A DNA stretch of 64,000 bases from Mesostigma viride (GCA_009746045.1 RPFO01000359.1:1765991-1829990), one strand, 5' to 3'; shown: positions 30,043 through 42,370, counted from the first letter of the stretch. Numbers and translations are program-made. The notes: generated from the sequence alone by a model not told the origin.

Positions 30043-31621
30043 ATGAACCCCTTTTTCCAATTCAAGTCAACTGACCCTGGCGGGGTCTACGCTACCTTTA
30101 TAGGTATATATTTACTAGTAAGGAATCATGGCATACCAACACAAACAACTGTAACTGCCCAAGGGGTTCACATTGAAGATATATACTATAGTGCTAAAAA
30201 AAACTCGTGACTTAAAGTTAAACGCAAGTTGGCTGTTGGCTTGTGTGAGCAGTTTTTTACTTCAGGAAATATGTAAAATGCAAGCATGGAATATTGACAT
30301 GAAACATGCGTGGTGACACTTATATCTAAACCTTAATTGTGCCACCAACAATTGCCATACATATGATATGTATGATACTATAAACCGGGCTGACAACCGT
30401 CTCTGACTGGACGAGTACCTAGAATGAGTCGCAAGTTGCATGCACAGGTCTACGCCACAGGTGCCCCATTCGGCCTTAAGTAATGATTACATCTAGAGTC
30501 CAGACAAGGAACTGGATTTGAAGCATACGCATACTGTATGTACATAGTAAACTAGGTCCCACCTGGTGGTATAGTGGGTGGTCCCAGTACTAGGTCCTCT
30601 GCTCGCTGCCGGTCACTAAAGGGACCGTATACATATATAACCCCCTGGCATCAGTGCCAGGGTGGGATAGGTCTACCCCCCCACATCCCATTTACATGGC
30701 AACAACACCGTTTCCAAGGGTGCCCCCTGGCCAGCTTTGCATGTTATTCCCAGTGGTGGGTTGGGGCGTTCTGGCTGCTGCATGGCATAGGACCCGAGGT
30801 CACAGGCTGCTGGATGAGAGACCCCTAGTTTTCTCAATGAGTTGACCCGGGGGTTGATTTTGTACATAGATTTGTTAGTTTATAGGATGGCTTAGTTTAT
30901 AGGATGGCAGGTTAACAACACTACAAATTGTAACCGCCCCAGGGACCCAAAAGGTATATAAGCAGTGCTAGAAATAGCTACTAACTATTTTTAGCCACCA
31001 GTTGGATTGGGCATGTTGCCACCAGTTGGGATTTTGTTCAAGCATTCAAGAATCAAGCACACTTTTTCACCTGGACATGACAGGTAAGCATGGAATAATT
31101 TGGCAATCTATACATGCATGCTAACACTTATTCCAACATGAGTACCACCAATATTTGCCATATAAGGTCCACCAGGCAAACTTGTGCTTGCATGGAGATG
31201 GCTACGCGCGGGCAGCGAGTATATACCGGGGCTCACAACATTACATATGTATGGTGCATTGACTATAATTGCTTATCATCCCTGAACGAAATGGTAGGTG
31301 TAAAGGTCTTGTCATGTTAAGTATATCATCCATCATTAAATGCACAGCCTAGGTACCAAGAAAGAAGACGCGCGTCTTGATCCCCCTCAGGACTTTTTCT
31401 ATGACCTGAGGCTACCGACGGTGCAGACATGTGCCCAGCTTGTGATATGTAGCTCACTGTCACAAAAGCCCTGGCAAGATTTCACGGGTCACATGCTTGA
31501 ACCCCAAGTACTTCCCTTGGATGTTGCATCATTGGCACGTTGACCAGTTGTGGGGTGGTCCACAAAATAGGTTCGTTGCAGCTGATTTAATGACAGCATT
31601 TCTCCCCATGTAGGGGTTGAA
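30043..31621 (+). mobile_element. Relic related to the TTAA element at 52130-53836
   Basis: The plus-strand frame at about 31360-31543 encodes ARLDPPQDF ... GHMLEPQVLPLD, paralleling ARLDPPDF ... DMLGPQGQPLD encoded on the minus strand at 52398-52177. A degenerate end-like TAGGGGTTGA lies at about 31612-31621, and GAACCCCTTTTTCC near 30043 could be the other end. Within it, 30150-30380 and 30910-31180 are diverged copies of each other (both have CAACTGTAAC/ATTGTAACCGCCC, then CATGGAATA and ATTTGCCATA-like text). Boundaries are uncertain. Confidence 0.4.
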
Positions 31622-31899
31622 TAGTACTGCAGACCAGGTAGCGGCCCTTCATTGGTCAACACGTCGACTGCAACTTGCTTGCACATGTACCCCAAGACAT
31701 CTTCATGCAGTGACACTTATACATCAAACGCATAATTCCAAAATTTTACTATGGAATTTTACTATGGAAAAATAGCTTCAAGACTGCAGACTGTTATTTT
31801 AAGTCGGCAATGGTCATAGGCCTGCACATCTATAGATATATGGCATGAATTGCAATAGCAAGACCTTGTAATGTTAGGTATATATTGCAGCCAGGCTCA

Positions 31900-32038
31900 C
31901 TCACCTTGGCTTCCTGTGAGCCCTCGAGGTGGTATGCGGAGGCGATTGACATCCGGGGTAGCACCCAGCAAACGTGCCACATGTATCCATCGCGGGAAAT
32001 AGAGATAGGTGCCGACGCCGGAAGGACAAGCCCCAAAG
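31900..32038 (-). other. Ultraconserved module segment C1
   Basis: Identical over 139 bp to 16531-16669. The minus strand ends with AAG|GTGAGT, a consensus donor (intron from 31904). The flanks remain alignable to copy C2 but with many substitutions and indels. Both strands are open across the segment. The plus strand reads CEPSRWYAEAIDIRGSTQQT, preceded by TTGCAG just outside. The coding strand is not settled. It lies between B1 and D1, matching the module position of C2. Confidence 0.5.
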
Positions 32039-32776
32039 ACCATGACCAAACAAATGCAAGGTCCATGAGCAATGTGGGATGAATTGGGCAATCATGGGGA
32101 CGAACGGTATCACTTGCTGGCAACCTTGAGAGGTCGATACATGAGAGCACGGGGCTGACATGCTGGGAAAGCATACAATATTCTACAGGGTGCACGTCAG
32201 CTTGGAACCTCGTCTTGAATGTTTGTGGGTGGGTACGGCCTAAACAGATGTTCTATGTAGTGAGTTACCGACACATCGCTAGAGAGCCAACCATCATTGG
32301 ACATCTTGAGATGATATCGATCACCACCATGGATGTTACTATGTCTTGACTATAGTTTCCTTGACTATTAACTTATGCAACCCCTGTATTTTAGAACTTG
32401 GCTAGATAGTAACCTGTGTACTCCATTATTAGTTCACAAATGTCAGCCCAGTGACCTAGTAGCAATCTTGACTGACAGTACTAGTTAGTTAGGAACATCG
32501 AAAGCTGCAACAGCCCTTGTATACTACTTCTGGGCACCACTGGCTGACTTAATCAATCATAGAAACAAAGGTGATGCCATTGAAAAGCTGAGGTATGTAG
32601 TTCTTTCCCATACATGCTGCATGCACGCCTGTCAGGCCCTTAGAATGCACAACCAATGCTACCAAATGTATAGCACTGGCTGGTTATTTGTCGATATGTA
32701 CATGTGTCAGAACTATGTAAACGACGAGCAATACCATCAGAACACGGGTACTTGCAAACCAAGCAAAGACACTCAC

Positions 32777-33030
32777 CAGCAATAGTCAGGTCGAATGACC
32801 CCATGGCGTTATAATCATTATGCACAGCGAAATAGTAGGTCACTGATGGCAATAGGGAGGCTGCCAGGCGGCTATTCCACTCATTGAAGCCATCATTATT
32901 GTTGGCACCCACGCAGGTGAGCGTGTTGCACCCCCCCGTTGAGCTGCTGTACAGCCGGACAACGGTGTCGAACTGAGCATATGTGATCTTGAACACGACA
33001 TCCACTGGACTGCTCACGATGATCTTGAAC
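32777..33030 (-). CDS. PPC-like domain exon B1 (second half-domain)
   Basis: A 254-bp exon (1 nt + 84 codons + 1 nt) with acceptor TTCCAG (ends 33031) and donor GTGAGT (from 32776). Motifs are FKIIVSSPVDVVFKITYAQF, FDTVVRLYSSSTGGC, CVGANNNDGF, LLPSVTYYFAVHNDY and GSFDLTIAG. It is open, with the PPC strand order. The first base completes the split Trp codon of A1, giving GTAWFK. It differs from B2 and B3 at many residues, so it is an older duplicate kept open. Confidence 0.78.
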
Positions 33031-33124
33031 CTGGAATTGTGTATAGATACATAGATTATTACATGTTGCACGATGCATAGCAACCGTCAGCCTTGAGATA
33101 TACGTACGAGGACATGACACGTTA

Positions 33125-33750
33125 GCACGTCTAGTCTTCCACTTAATTCGCAGTCCCCTGAAATCGGTAAACAGGCCTCAGTGGGGCATACGTATACTGC
33201 TAGTCTTCGTTAATACAATGTTCCTAGTGCATGCATGATCGAGCCAGCTGACAGACTGTTGCCTTTTTTCTTTAGTAGCAACTGGCACTGGGCATCAAAT
33301 TTATACATTCAGCATAGATCTGGACTGTCTCAAGTCAGACTCAGTACCGATCCCGAGACTAAGGATTTAAGTGCCTAATCACACAAAATGGAGTTCATGA
33401 GGAACAGAACTCTCCTTTTCCCAGGGTAATCAGACGCTCTATTCTTAACTCTCCTCCATCCAGGGTAACCAAACTTTCTATTGACTCATTTAAAATTTCC
33501 AGGGTATAAGCTGCAGTCTCTCTACTATAACAGTCTCCCTTTTCCAGGGTAACCAGGCCGTGTTGTAAAATGATGGGTGGAGCACAGAAGACGGCGGGTC
33601 ACTTGCTAAAGTCTAACAATGCTCTGATATATAGGCCAGAGAGAGTTACTAGCCTAGTACTCAAGAAAAAAAACTTGCCCATGATGCACCATACCCGGCC
33701 GTGGGCAACAGTAGTTACATACTTAAATTTTACTCAAGGTGGAAGAAAGG
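33125..33750 (-). repeat. Paralogous intron block P2, copy 1
   Basis: This block matches 6820-7260 and 17705-18300 (CCCCTGAAATCGGTAAACAG, GTTCATGAGGAACAGA, ATTTTACTCAAGGTGGAAG). Confidence 0.7.
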
Positions 33751-34119
33751 TGTGGGGATCCAGGGGGATGGCCCGCAGTCAAAGCGTGCGCGGGATAAAA
33801 AAGAAAATAGTTCTAATTAAAATTATTCTAAAGCAAGGTCGAATGCATGTGCCAGTGACGCAAACTGTCAGAGTGCCCTAGGTAGCAACTTTAGACACTA
33901 ATACTTCATTATAACCAAGTGCTATATTATTAACAGTCCCTCAACTAGTTATAAAAGATACATGATTCTGCAGGTGTTTCACAGGTCAGAAGGCTTGTGA
34001 CACTGCGCCATCTCAGAACTACTAAGGCACTAAATTGTCTAGCTCGGACGAGGAAAATTTTGGTAACACCAAGGTCACATAAAGTTCTATACACAAAATT
34101 TTATATATATTACTCCATA
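33751..34119. other. Intron between A1 and B1, no gene seen
   Basis: AT-rich sequence with short frames only. Confidence 0.5.
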
Positions 34120-34560
34120 TATTCTTCAGTCCATTGGCTCGGCATGCTGGGGCTGTCAGAGAAAACAGATGTGTTACAAAGAAGTGAGCGAAGGCCAATG
34201 CCATGGCCGTCACCCTTAAGATTCTTAGTGGCGCACTTTCTGTATTGAAGTGCAGCTAGGCCATGCAACCAAGGCCACAACATCATATATTGCAACTTCT
34301 TAGGGACCCTGCAGCACGGGCCAATCACGAGGACCTGGACCTTGTAATTTTGGGGTTCCAACTAGCCCCGCCGACACATCAAAAAGTACCATAGGTTCTG
34401 TACAATGATACTATATTGCCCACGCCTACAGCCCTGCGTCCCTTACCACTGTTGTCGACCTGCCTATCTGGTACTATGGCTGGCCATCCCCCTTTGAAAC
34501 CTCGGTATGTTTGAGATAGACTGGTCGAAAGCTCTGGCAGTAATTGCACTCAGTAAGATA
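34120..34560 (-). repeat. Paralogous intron block P1, copy 1
   Basis: This block matches 7960-8420 and 1230-1600 downstream of exon A1 in gene sense. Confidence 0.65.
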
Positions 34561-34599
34561 GACAATTAAGGCACCTTCAGGAGGCTGCGTAATACATAC

Positions 34600-34750
34600 C
34601 AAGCCGTGCCGACTTGCTTTGATGGAAAATTGATCGGGTCGACGGAGCACGCAGCCAACGCCGAGACATTGCCAAAGTTGCTATTGTAGTTGCTAACATA
34701 TTTTTTCCCGTCAAAAGCGACGAGGATGGGATTGGAGCACGACAATCCAA
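34600..34750 (-). CDS. PPC-like domain exon A1 (first half-domain)
   Basis: A 151-bp exon (2 nt + 49 codons + 2 nt) with acceptor CTCCAG (ends 34751) and donor GTATGT (from 34599). Motifs are GLSCSNPILVAFDGKKYVSN, VSALAACSVDP and KQVGTA with a split Trp codon. It is the most divergent and longest A exon, with five extra codons, and is fully open. It is the first A exon downstream of the signal-peptide exon, and both use phase 1 at that junction. Confidence 0.72.
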
Positions 34751-37110
34751 CTGGAGATTGATCAATAGCAGTTGATCACCATGTGTATGCGTTTGCAAGT
34801 TGTTTGTGGGTGACACACATGATACATAGCAGTGCATGGAACACACACGCAAGCGCAGGAATGGCATGCAAGGCGTTAGGACTCAGGCGAACGAAGATAA
34901 ATTAAGATGAAAAAAGGCGAAATGTACGCTTTACTACCCGTTTGAACAGTCAGCACTTGTTCCAACCAGCTAGGCGCGAGACAGAGTTTTCAAATTATGC
35001 TTAAATGCAATGTTACTTGTGTTGCACATGGTCTCTTGCAAGTTAAAGACCTGCTCAGGGTTTCCTTTAGTAGGCTGCTTAGTATTGTTCTGTGGCCCGT
35101 GCAGACTGATGGGGGTCCACAAATGCCACGGGCCATGAAAGCTGGACATATGAAAGGGGACAGGACATACCTAAAGTGCGCTTTTCTGGAAACCATACCT
35201 TAGTTTGCATATGATAAAAATCCAATCATCCCCAGATTGGGGACCATAAATACAATTTATAAAAAAATTCCGACCACACTTGGGGGCCGGGCGGTACTAT
35301 CCCCCACCATACGCCAGTCATGCGCTAAAAATAGAAAAGCACGCTATTCTTGTCACATTTTCCCTATGACAATTGGCAAACACATATTTGGGACCAAATC
35401 ACATATTTCCATGTAGTTCCCCCATATAACTACATTCCATACAGTCCCCCCACTTTTGAGAAATTCTATGTAGGTCTATAATTTTGAGCACAGGATAACT
35501 GGTCATTTTTAGACACATTGATCAATGGATTTTCCCGCACAAAGGGCTCTGATTTAGGCTTTGAAAAAACAAAAAAAAATCATAAACACTGAAAAATGCC
35601 CTATCACAATTTTTCAAATATTGAAGGTGCCAGGGAAGCGTGCAGCCAAAAAAATTCAGGCCATTTTGACAAGCACAGTCCCACTGAGTTGATGGATATT
35701 CCTAGGTTGCCACCTATGACTACGCTATTAGGGAGGTTTTAGCTACTAGAATTTAACCACGCTATAACACCCCTTCATCCATCCAAGCCATGTGAAAACT
35801 GGCCAGACCACATGCTACAATCCTCTGCACATAATAATGGTACCTCCTAATAATTATGTTCAAGGTGTACCTCCTAATAATTAATGTTCAAGGTTTGACG
35901 CCATTCTGACAAAAAAAAATGCCCAGGTTACAAGCTGATTCCAAGACGGCAACCCACGCAGACGCTGCAAGGCGCTTTTAGCTACCGCTCAATGCAGGCC
36001 ACAAGGATTAGCATCTCCTTTTTCATCAAAGACCAGCTTGCATGCAGTCAATTAACCATGTCAACCACGTCAACCATGGTTGGCTTGCGCAGGCTCACAT
36101 TGTAGTCTAGTCACAACATCATAACAAGGGAAAGCTCAAATAAATCAAATTTACTAAGTGGCAGCTATAGATGTACATGCAGTCACACAAATGCAACATC
36201 TTCAACATGGTCATCACTATAAACATCCTTCCACATGTAAATAAACCATTGGTGGGGCTGCTCCTGCATGGTTTCTGGGCGCTGACTGATGCCGCTGCGA
36301 AGAAAGGGTGCGTCACTCTCACACAACAAGTCCATACGCACAACATATATCCTTGCCAAAACACGCTTCATGAAATCCCTTGAACCTTCCCGAGAAGCCA
36401 TAGGCTGTGACCTCGATCCTGACCACAACATCAACGAAAGCAAGCTATAGCTGCCTGACTGAGGTATTCGACAACACGACATCAAGAAACGGCGAGCTTG
36501 CTGGCGGAAACTGCCCAAAACAGATGCAAAAGATTCCGAAGGATGAACTACTAGTAACACATGTAATTGAAGAAATCATGCACTTTTAGCATGTCATAAC
36601 GTAATCACCACAAATCTATATGCTGCCCTTGGAAATCCCTCGCCCAGGCGCGCAACAACGCTCATTCTTCCACAGAAAGGTCTGACAGACACGCACTGCA
36701 CGCAGCATGGCCTGAATACATAATCGCTAACTGATCGAGAATGGACTAAACATTCGCCAAAAGCACCCGTTCGGTTTAGAATAATCGATGCGGCCCACCG
36801 AAACTAATGCCTCCTTCACGGTCACAAAACCCCCAAGAACTGCACATTTACAGCCACTGTCATGAATTCTATTTCATCCGCACGACCAAAAAGTTCAGAT
36901 TATAGTCCCCATGCCGACGGCTTAAAAAAAAAACAGCGACATTGTAACAAATCCAGCAGCAATTGAGTTCTTTCCGCCACAAACCAACCTCATGAACAAG
37001 TCCGAGGAGGTCTTCCAACATCCAAGTAAATATGTGCATTTTTCTCACCCTATAATGGTTGTTTCGCCTACACTCAGTCGCCATCGCCTTATCAATACAT
37101 CGATCGATCA
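34751..37110. other. Intron 1 distal part, no gene recognised
   Basis: The A-exon flank (GTGCATGGAACACACA) is at 34826-34860. A near-perfect 30-bp tandem duplication (GTACCTCCTAATAATTA...) is at about 35840-35895. A 125-residue minus frame at 36560-36183 has no family signature and no phase-matched splice sites, so I do not call it a gene. Confidence 0.45.
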
Positions 37111-40100
37111 ATCCATCCATCCATCCATCCATCCGTCCGTCCGTCCATCCATCCATCCATCCATCCATCCATCCATCCATCCATCCATCCATCCATCCAT
37201 CCATCCATCCATCCATCCATCCATCCATCCATCCATCCATCCATCCATCCATCCATCCATCCATCCATCCATCCATCCATCCATCCATCCATCCATCCAT
37301 CCCTCCGTCCCTCCGTCCCTCCGTCCCTCCGTCCCTCCGTCCCTCCGTCCCTCCGTCCCTCCGTCCCTCCGTCCCTCCGTCCCTCCGTCCCTCCGTCCCT
37401 CCGTCCCTCCGTCCCTCCGTCCCTCCGTCCCTCCGTCCCTCCGTCCCTCCGTCCCTCCGCCCCTCCATCCCTCCGTCCTCCGTCCCTCCGTCCCTCCGTC
37501 CCTCCGTCCCTCCGTCCCTCCGTCCCTCCGTCCCTCCGTCCCTCCGTCCCTCCGTCCCTCCGTCCCTCCGTCCCTCCGTCCCTCCCTCCCTCCCTCCCTC
37601 CCTCCGTCCCTCCGTCCCTCCCTCCCACCGTCCGTCCGTCCGTCCATCCGTCCATCCGTCCGTCCTTCCTTCCTTCCGTCCGTCCGTCCATCCGTCCGTC
37701 CGTCCGTCCGTCCGTCCGTCCGTCCGTCCGTCCGTCCGTCCGTCCGTCCGTCCGTCCGTCCGTCCGTCCGTCCGCCGCCCTCCGTCCGTCCGTCTGTCCG
37801 TACGTCCCTCCGTCCGTCCATCCCTCTATCTGTTCGTCCGTCCATCCTTCCGTCCGTCCGTCCGTCCGTCCGTCCCTCCAGCTCCCTCCCCCCCTCCGTC
37901 CCTCCATCCCTCCCTCCCTCCCTCCCTCCCTCCCTCCCTCCCTCCCTCCCTCCCTCCCTCCCTCCCTCCCTCCATCCATCCATCCAACCCTCCATCCCTC
38001 CCTCCCTCCCTCCCTCCCTCCCTCCCTCCCTCCCTCCCTCCCTCCCTCCCTCCCTCCCTCCCTCCCTCCCTCCCTCCCTCCCTCCATCCATCCATCCAAC
38101 CCTCCATCCCTCCCTCCCTCCCTCCCTCCCTCCCTCCCTCCCTCCCTCCCTCCCTCCCTCCCTCCCTCCCTCCTCCCTCCCTTCCTCCCTCCCTCCCTCC
38201 CTCCCTCCCTCCCTCCCTCCCTCCCTCCCTCCCTCCCTCCCTCCCTCCCTCCCTCCCTCCCTCCCTCCCTCCCTCGATCCCTCCCTCCCTCCCTCCCTCC
38301 CTCCCTCCTCCCTCCTCCCTCCCTCCCTCCCTCCCTCCCTCCCTAGCTCCCTCCCTCCCTCCCTCCCTCCCTCCCTCCCTAGCTCCCTCCCTCCCTCCCT
38401 CCCTCCCTCCCTCCCTCCCTCCCTCCCTCCCTCCCTCGATCCCTCCCTCCCTCGATCCCTCCCTCCCTCCCTCCCTCCCTCCCTCCCTGCCTCCCTCCCT
38501 CCCTCCCTCCGTCCCTCCCTCCCTCCGTCCCTCCCTCCCTCCCTCCCTCCCTCCCTCCCTCCCTCCCTCCCTCCCTCCTCCTCCCTCCCTCCCTCCCTCC
38601 CTCCCTCCCTCCCTCCTCCCTCCCTCCCTCCCTCCCTCCCTCCTCCTCCCTCCCTCCCTCCTCCTCCCTCCCTCCCTCCCTCCCTCCCTCCCTCCCTCCC
38701 TCCCTCGATCCCTCCCTCCCTCTCTTCCTCCCTCCCTCCCTCTCTTCCTCCCTCCCTCCCTCCCTCCCTCCCTCCTCCCTCCCTCCCTCCCTCCCTCCCT
38801 CCCTCCCTCCCTCCCTCCCTCCCTCCCTCCCTCCCTCCCTCCCTCCCTCCCTCCTCCCTCCCTCCCTCCCTCCCTCCCTCCCTCCCTCCCTCCCTCCTCC
38901 CTCCCTCCCTCGCTCCCTCCCTCCCTCCCTCCCTCCCTCCCTCCCTCCCTCCCTCCCTCCCTCCCTCCTCCCTCCCTCCCTCCCTCCCTCCCTCCCTCCC
39001 TCCCTCCTTCCCTCCTTCCCTCTCTCTCTCCCTCCTCCTCCTCCCTCCCTCCCTCCCTCCCTCCCTCCTCCCTCCTCCCTCCCTCCCTCCCTCCCTCCCT
39101 CCCTCCTCCCTCCCTCCCTCCCTCCCTCCCTCCCTCCCTCCCTCCCTCCCTCCCTCCCTCCCTCCCTCCCTCGATCCCTCCCTCCGTCCATCCGTCCATC
39201 CGTCCCTCCGTCCATCGGTCCATCCGTCCATCCGTCCATCCGTCCATCCGCCCATCCGCCCATCCGCCCCTCCGTCCCTCCGTCCCTCTGTCCCTCCGTC
39301 CCTCCGTCCCTCCGTCCCTCCGTCCCTCCGTCCCTCCGTCCCTCCGTCCTCCGTCCCTCCGTCCCTCCGTCCCTCCGTCCCTCCGTCCCTCCGTCCCTCC
39401 GTCCCTCCGTCCGTCGGTCCGTCCGTCGGTCCGTCCGTCGGTCCGTCCGTCGGTCCGTCCGTCGGTCCGTCCGTCGGTCCGCCCGTCCGCCCGTCCGCCC
39501 GCCCGCCCGCCAGGCGGTGCCCGCCCGCCCGCCCGCCCGCCCGCCCGCCCGCCCGTCCGTCCGTCCATCCATCCGTCCGTCCGTCCGTCCATCCATCCGT
39601 CCATCCATCCGTCCGTCCATCCGTCCGTCCGTCCGTCCGTCCGTCCGTCCGTCCGTCCGTCCGTCCGTCCGTCCGTCCGTCCGTCCGTCCGTCCATCCGC
39701 CGTCCGTCCGTCCGTCCATCCGTCCGTCCCTCCAGCTCCCTCCAGCTCGATCCCTCCAGCTCGCTCCCTCCCTCCTCCCTCCCTAGCTCCCTCCCTCCCT
39801 CCCTCCCTCCCTCCCTCCCTCCCTCCCTCCCTCCCTCCCTCCCTCCCTCCCTCCCTCCCTCCCTCCCTCCCTCCCTCCCTCCCTCCCTCCCTCCCTCCCT
39901 CCCTCCTCCCTCCCTCCCTGGCTCCCTCCCTGGCTCCCTCCCTCCCTCCCTCCCTCCCTCCCTCCCTCCCTCCCTCCCTCCCTCCCTCCCTCCCTCCCTC
40001 CCTCCTCCCTCCCTCCCTCCTCCCTCCCTCCCTCCCTCCCTCCCTCCCTCCCTCCCTCCCTCCTCCCTCCCTCCTCCCTCCCTCCCTCCCTCCCTCCCTC

Positions 40101-40704
40101 CCTCCCTCCGTCCCTCCGTCCCTCCGTCCCTCCGTCCCTCCGTCCCTCCGTCCCTCCGTCCCTCCGTCCCTCCGTCCCTCCGTCCCTCCGTGCCTCCGTC
40201 CCTCCCTCCCTGAAGCCGTCCCTCCGTTCGTCCGTCCATTCATCCCTGTGTGTGTGCGTGCGTGCGTGCGTGCGTCCGTCTGTCCGTCCGTCCGTCCGTG
40301 TCCGTCCGTGTCCGTCCGTGGGTCCGTCCGTGCGTCCGTCCGTCCGTCCGTCCGTCCGTCCGTCCGTCCGTCCGTCCCTCCCTCCCTCCCTCCCTCCCTC
40401 CCTCCCTCCCTCCCTCCCTCCCTCCCTCCCTCCCTCCCTCCTCCCTCCCTCCCTCCCTCCCTCCCTCCCTCCTCCCTCCCTCCTCCCTCCCTCCTCCCTC
40501 CCTCCCTCCCTCCTCCCTCCCTCCCTCCCTCCTCCCTCCCTCCCTCCCTCCAGCTCCCTCCCTTCCTTCCGCCCTCCCTCCCTCCCTCCCTCCCTCCCTC
40601 CCTCCCTCCCTCCCTCCCTCCCTCCCTCCCTGCCTCCCTCCCTCCCTCCCTCCCTCCCTCCCTCCCTCCCTCGGGCTCCCTCCATCCCTCCATCAATCAA
40701 TCAT
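37111..40704. repeat. 3.6-kb tetranucleotide array (CCAT/CCGT/CCCT/CCCG)
   Basis: Nearly every 4-bp unit is CCNT or CCCG. Blocks occur in a repeating order. Cycle 1: CCAT (37111-37300), CCGTCCCT (37301-37620), CCGT (37625-37880), CCCT (37880-39180). Cycle 2: CCGTCCAT (39185-39260), CCGTCCCT (39260-39406), CCGT with CCGTCGGT and CCCG (39407-39720), CCCT (39720-40110). Cycle 3: CCGTCCCT (40110-40200), CCGT (40215-40375), CCCT (40376-40680). The composition contains no stop codons on either strand, so all six frames are long and none is a gene. The minus strand (GGGA)n is ideal for G-quadruplexes. The array lies in intron 1 of the predicted minus-strand gene. Confidence 0.97.
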
Positions 40705-41520
40705 TGTCCATATCGCCGCAACAGAATATGCGCGCATCGTGCACCCACTTTTCATCGTATGGACGGTTCCTCGAACGGTGCTGCGATTTTTTCGGCACAA
40801 AAAATTGTGCGCATACTGTCCCGACTACCCTTTCAGTGCGTTTGGATCACGTTCCATATGTAATCTGTACGTACAGTTACACCGCCAGCTTTACAACAAA
40901 TGGAATTAATTTGATAAACGCTACCTTGAATGAATATAAAATCACGTGACTGCGCGTTGCGAGGTATAATGCTGAATGGCTACACACTGGACAATTATGG
41001 TGCAGGTGTGCACAGGTTGCAATGTGGAGTACAATGTGCGACAGCTGGTTACTCTGGACAGCTGTGCATAAAAACAAATAGACAATCACAATGCATCTGG
41101 TAAATGTATATACAGCAAATATACAGCAAACCCAGGTTTTGGCCCTGGTCGTAATTTCAATAAAGGGTTTGAAACTAGGCTTAATTTCAGACAGACACCA
41201 TTACTTCTCCGCGCCCCTTAACACGCAAGAGCCGTGGGATGGAATGAAGAGGGATAAAACTAGGGACCCCCAGTTTAACGGCCAGATAGGTAGTACAGTA
41301 AGCTAATTAGCAGTATAATTTACTTTCTTGATCATCCGCGGAACCACCCACAGTACTTACTCTAAGCCCGGCCCAGTCTGACTAAACATTATAATGTAAT
41401 CATGATCAGGAAAACAAAACAGTAACAACCACGATGAACCTAGAATCTATATGATCAAGCTGCTAGACAAACGCTAGTCGTCATCAGCTCGATCAATACA
41501 TGGTAGTATCCTGATATATA
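40705..41520. other. Intron 1, no gene recognised
   Basis: Mid-GC sequence with short frames only. (TA)-rich GATATATA precedes the foldback at 41521. Confidence 0.5.
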
Positions 41521-42281
41521 CAGTCATTACCGCGTTGCGTTGCGATCGACGCCTAACGGCGTTGCAATAGTTAGCGCGGTAACGCAACTTAACGATAGAA
41601 TTAAGCTAGCATCCCACCCCCTCCTCCTCTGACGGACTTGTATATGGCATTCAAGAGCGCTCTTCAAGCCCGGCCGATCCAGCTGCTTCAAAGCCGCCCG
41701 AAGGCCGAAGTCCATTTTCCGGACCCTGAGGTATATTTTCTGAGAAGGCGAGCTACAATTACACGGTGCAGCCAGCCAGCCACGCAGTGCGTCATTGCCT
41801 TCATTTTATACCACAAATGAATGACAGTGCCGTCACGTGTGCATTCCAGCGACATGATGGTGGTTATTTCCGGCAAGTTGTCTCAATTACGGGCGGGCGC
41901 CTGCTGCATGCTCTTGGATTCATATGTACCGCTGACATCCGGACGCTCGCTGCAAATTAATTGGAATTGTAAGGTTGCATTCGCGATCGCGCTTTTCACT
42001 AACTGAACTGATTGCCAGGAGGTGGCCGGGGTAAGTCTGCGCGCCAGTGGAGCTTGCATAGTTTGCCGCCTAATTAATTACTGAAAAGCCACATAGCGGG
42101 TCCGGCAAAAAGTGGGCTCCCAGTGCGTGGCCAAAACGGCCTGACACCTACAAATTCAGTCATTACCGCGTTAAGTTGCGATGGCACCGATGCTTAAGTT
42201 GCGGTCGTCGACCGAAATTCGGCGTCGCAACTTAACGTGGTAACGCAACCTTAAAAACGCAACTTAACGCGGTAATGACTG
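41521..42281. mobile_element. Inverted-repeat element (761 bp) with nested 125-bp foldback
   Basis: The left end CAGTCATTACCGCGTT and the right end AACGCGGTAATGACTG are perfect inverted repeats, and TA flanks both outer sides (…TATA|CAGTC…GACTG|TATG), consistent with a Tc1/mariner-type non-autonomous element. A second internal CAGTCATTACCGCGTTAAG at 42157 makes 42157-42281 a compact foldback by itself, so the 761-bp unit may be two related MITEs. The words GCAACTTAACG and CGTTAAGTTGC recur throughout. No transposase is present. It lies 90 bp inside intron 1 of the exon-1 gene. Confidence 0.65.
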
Positions 42282-42370
42282 TATGTGAAGGCACGCGGGT
42301 CCGACCAGTAGCAATACGGTTTCGGGTCCGTTTCATTACATCAACTCTAATTCTAGAGAGCGCGACGTAC

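Noticed and set aside
36183-36560. 125-residue minus-strand frame between the array and exon A1
   Set aside because: On the right strand for the gene, but no domain, no paralogue, and flanking splice sites do not give phase-1 ends.
36869-40949. Very long open frames (up to about 1300 codons) on both strands, rich in Pro-Ser-Leu-Pro or Gly-Gly-Arg-Glu
   Set aside because: They come from the tetranucleotide array, whose composition contains no stop codons in any frame. All six frames are open, so openness is not evidence of coding.
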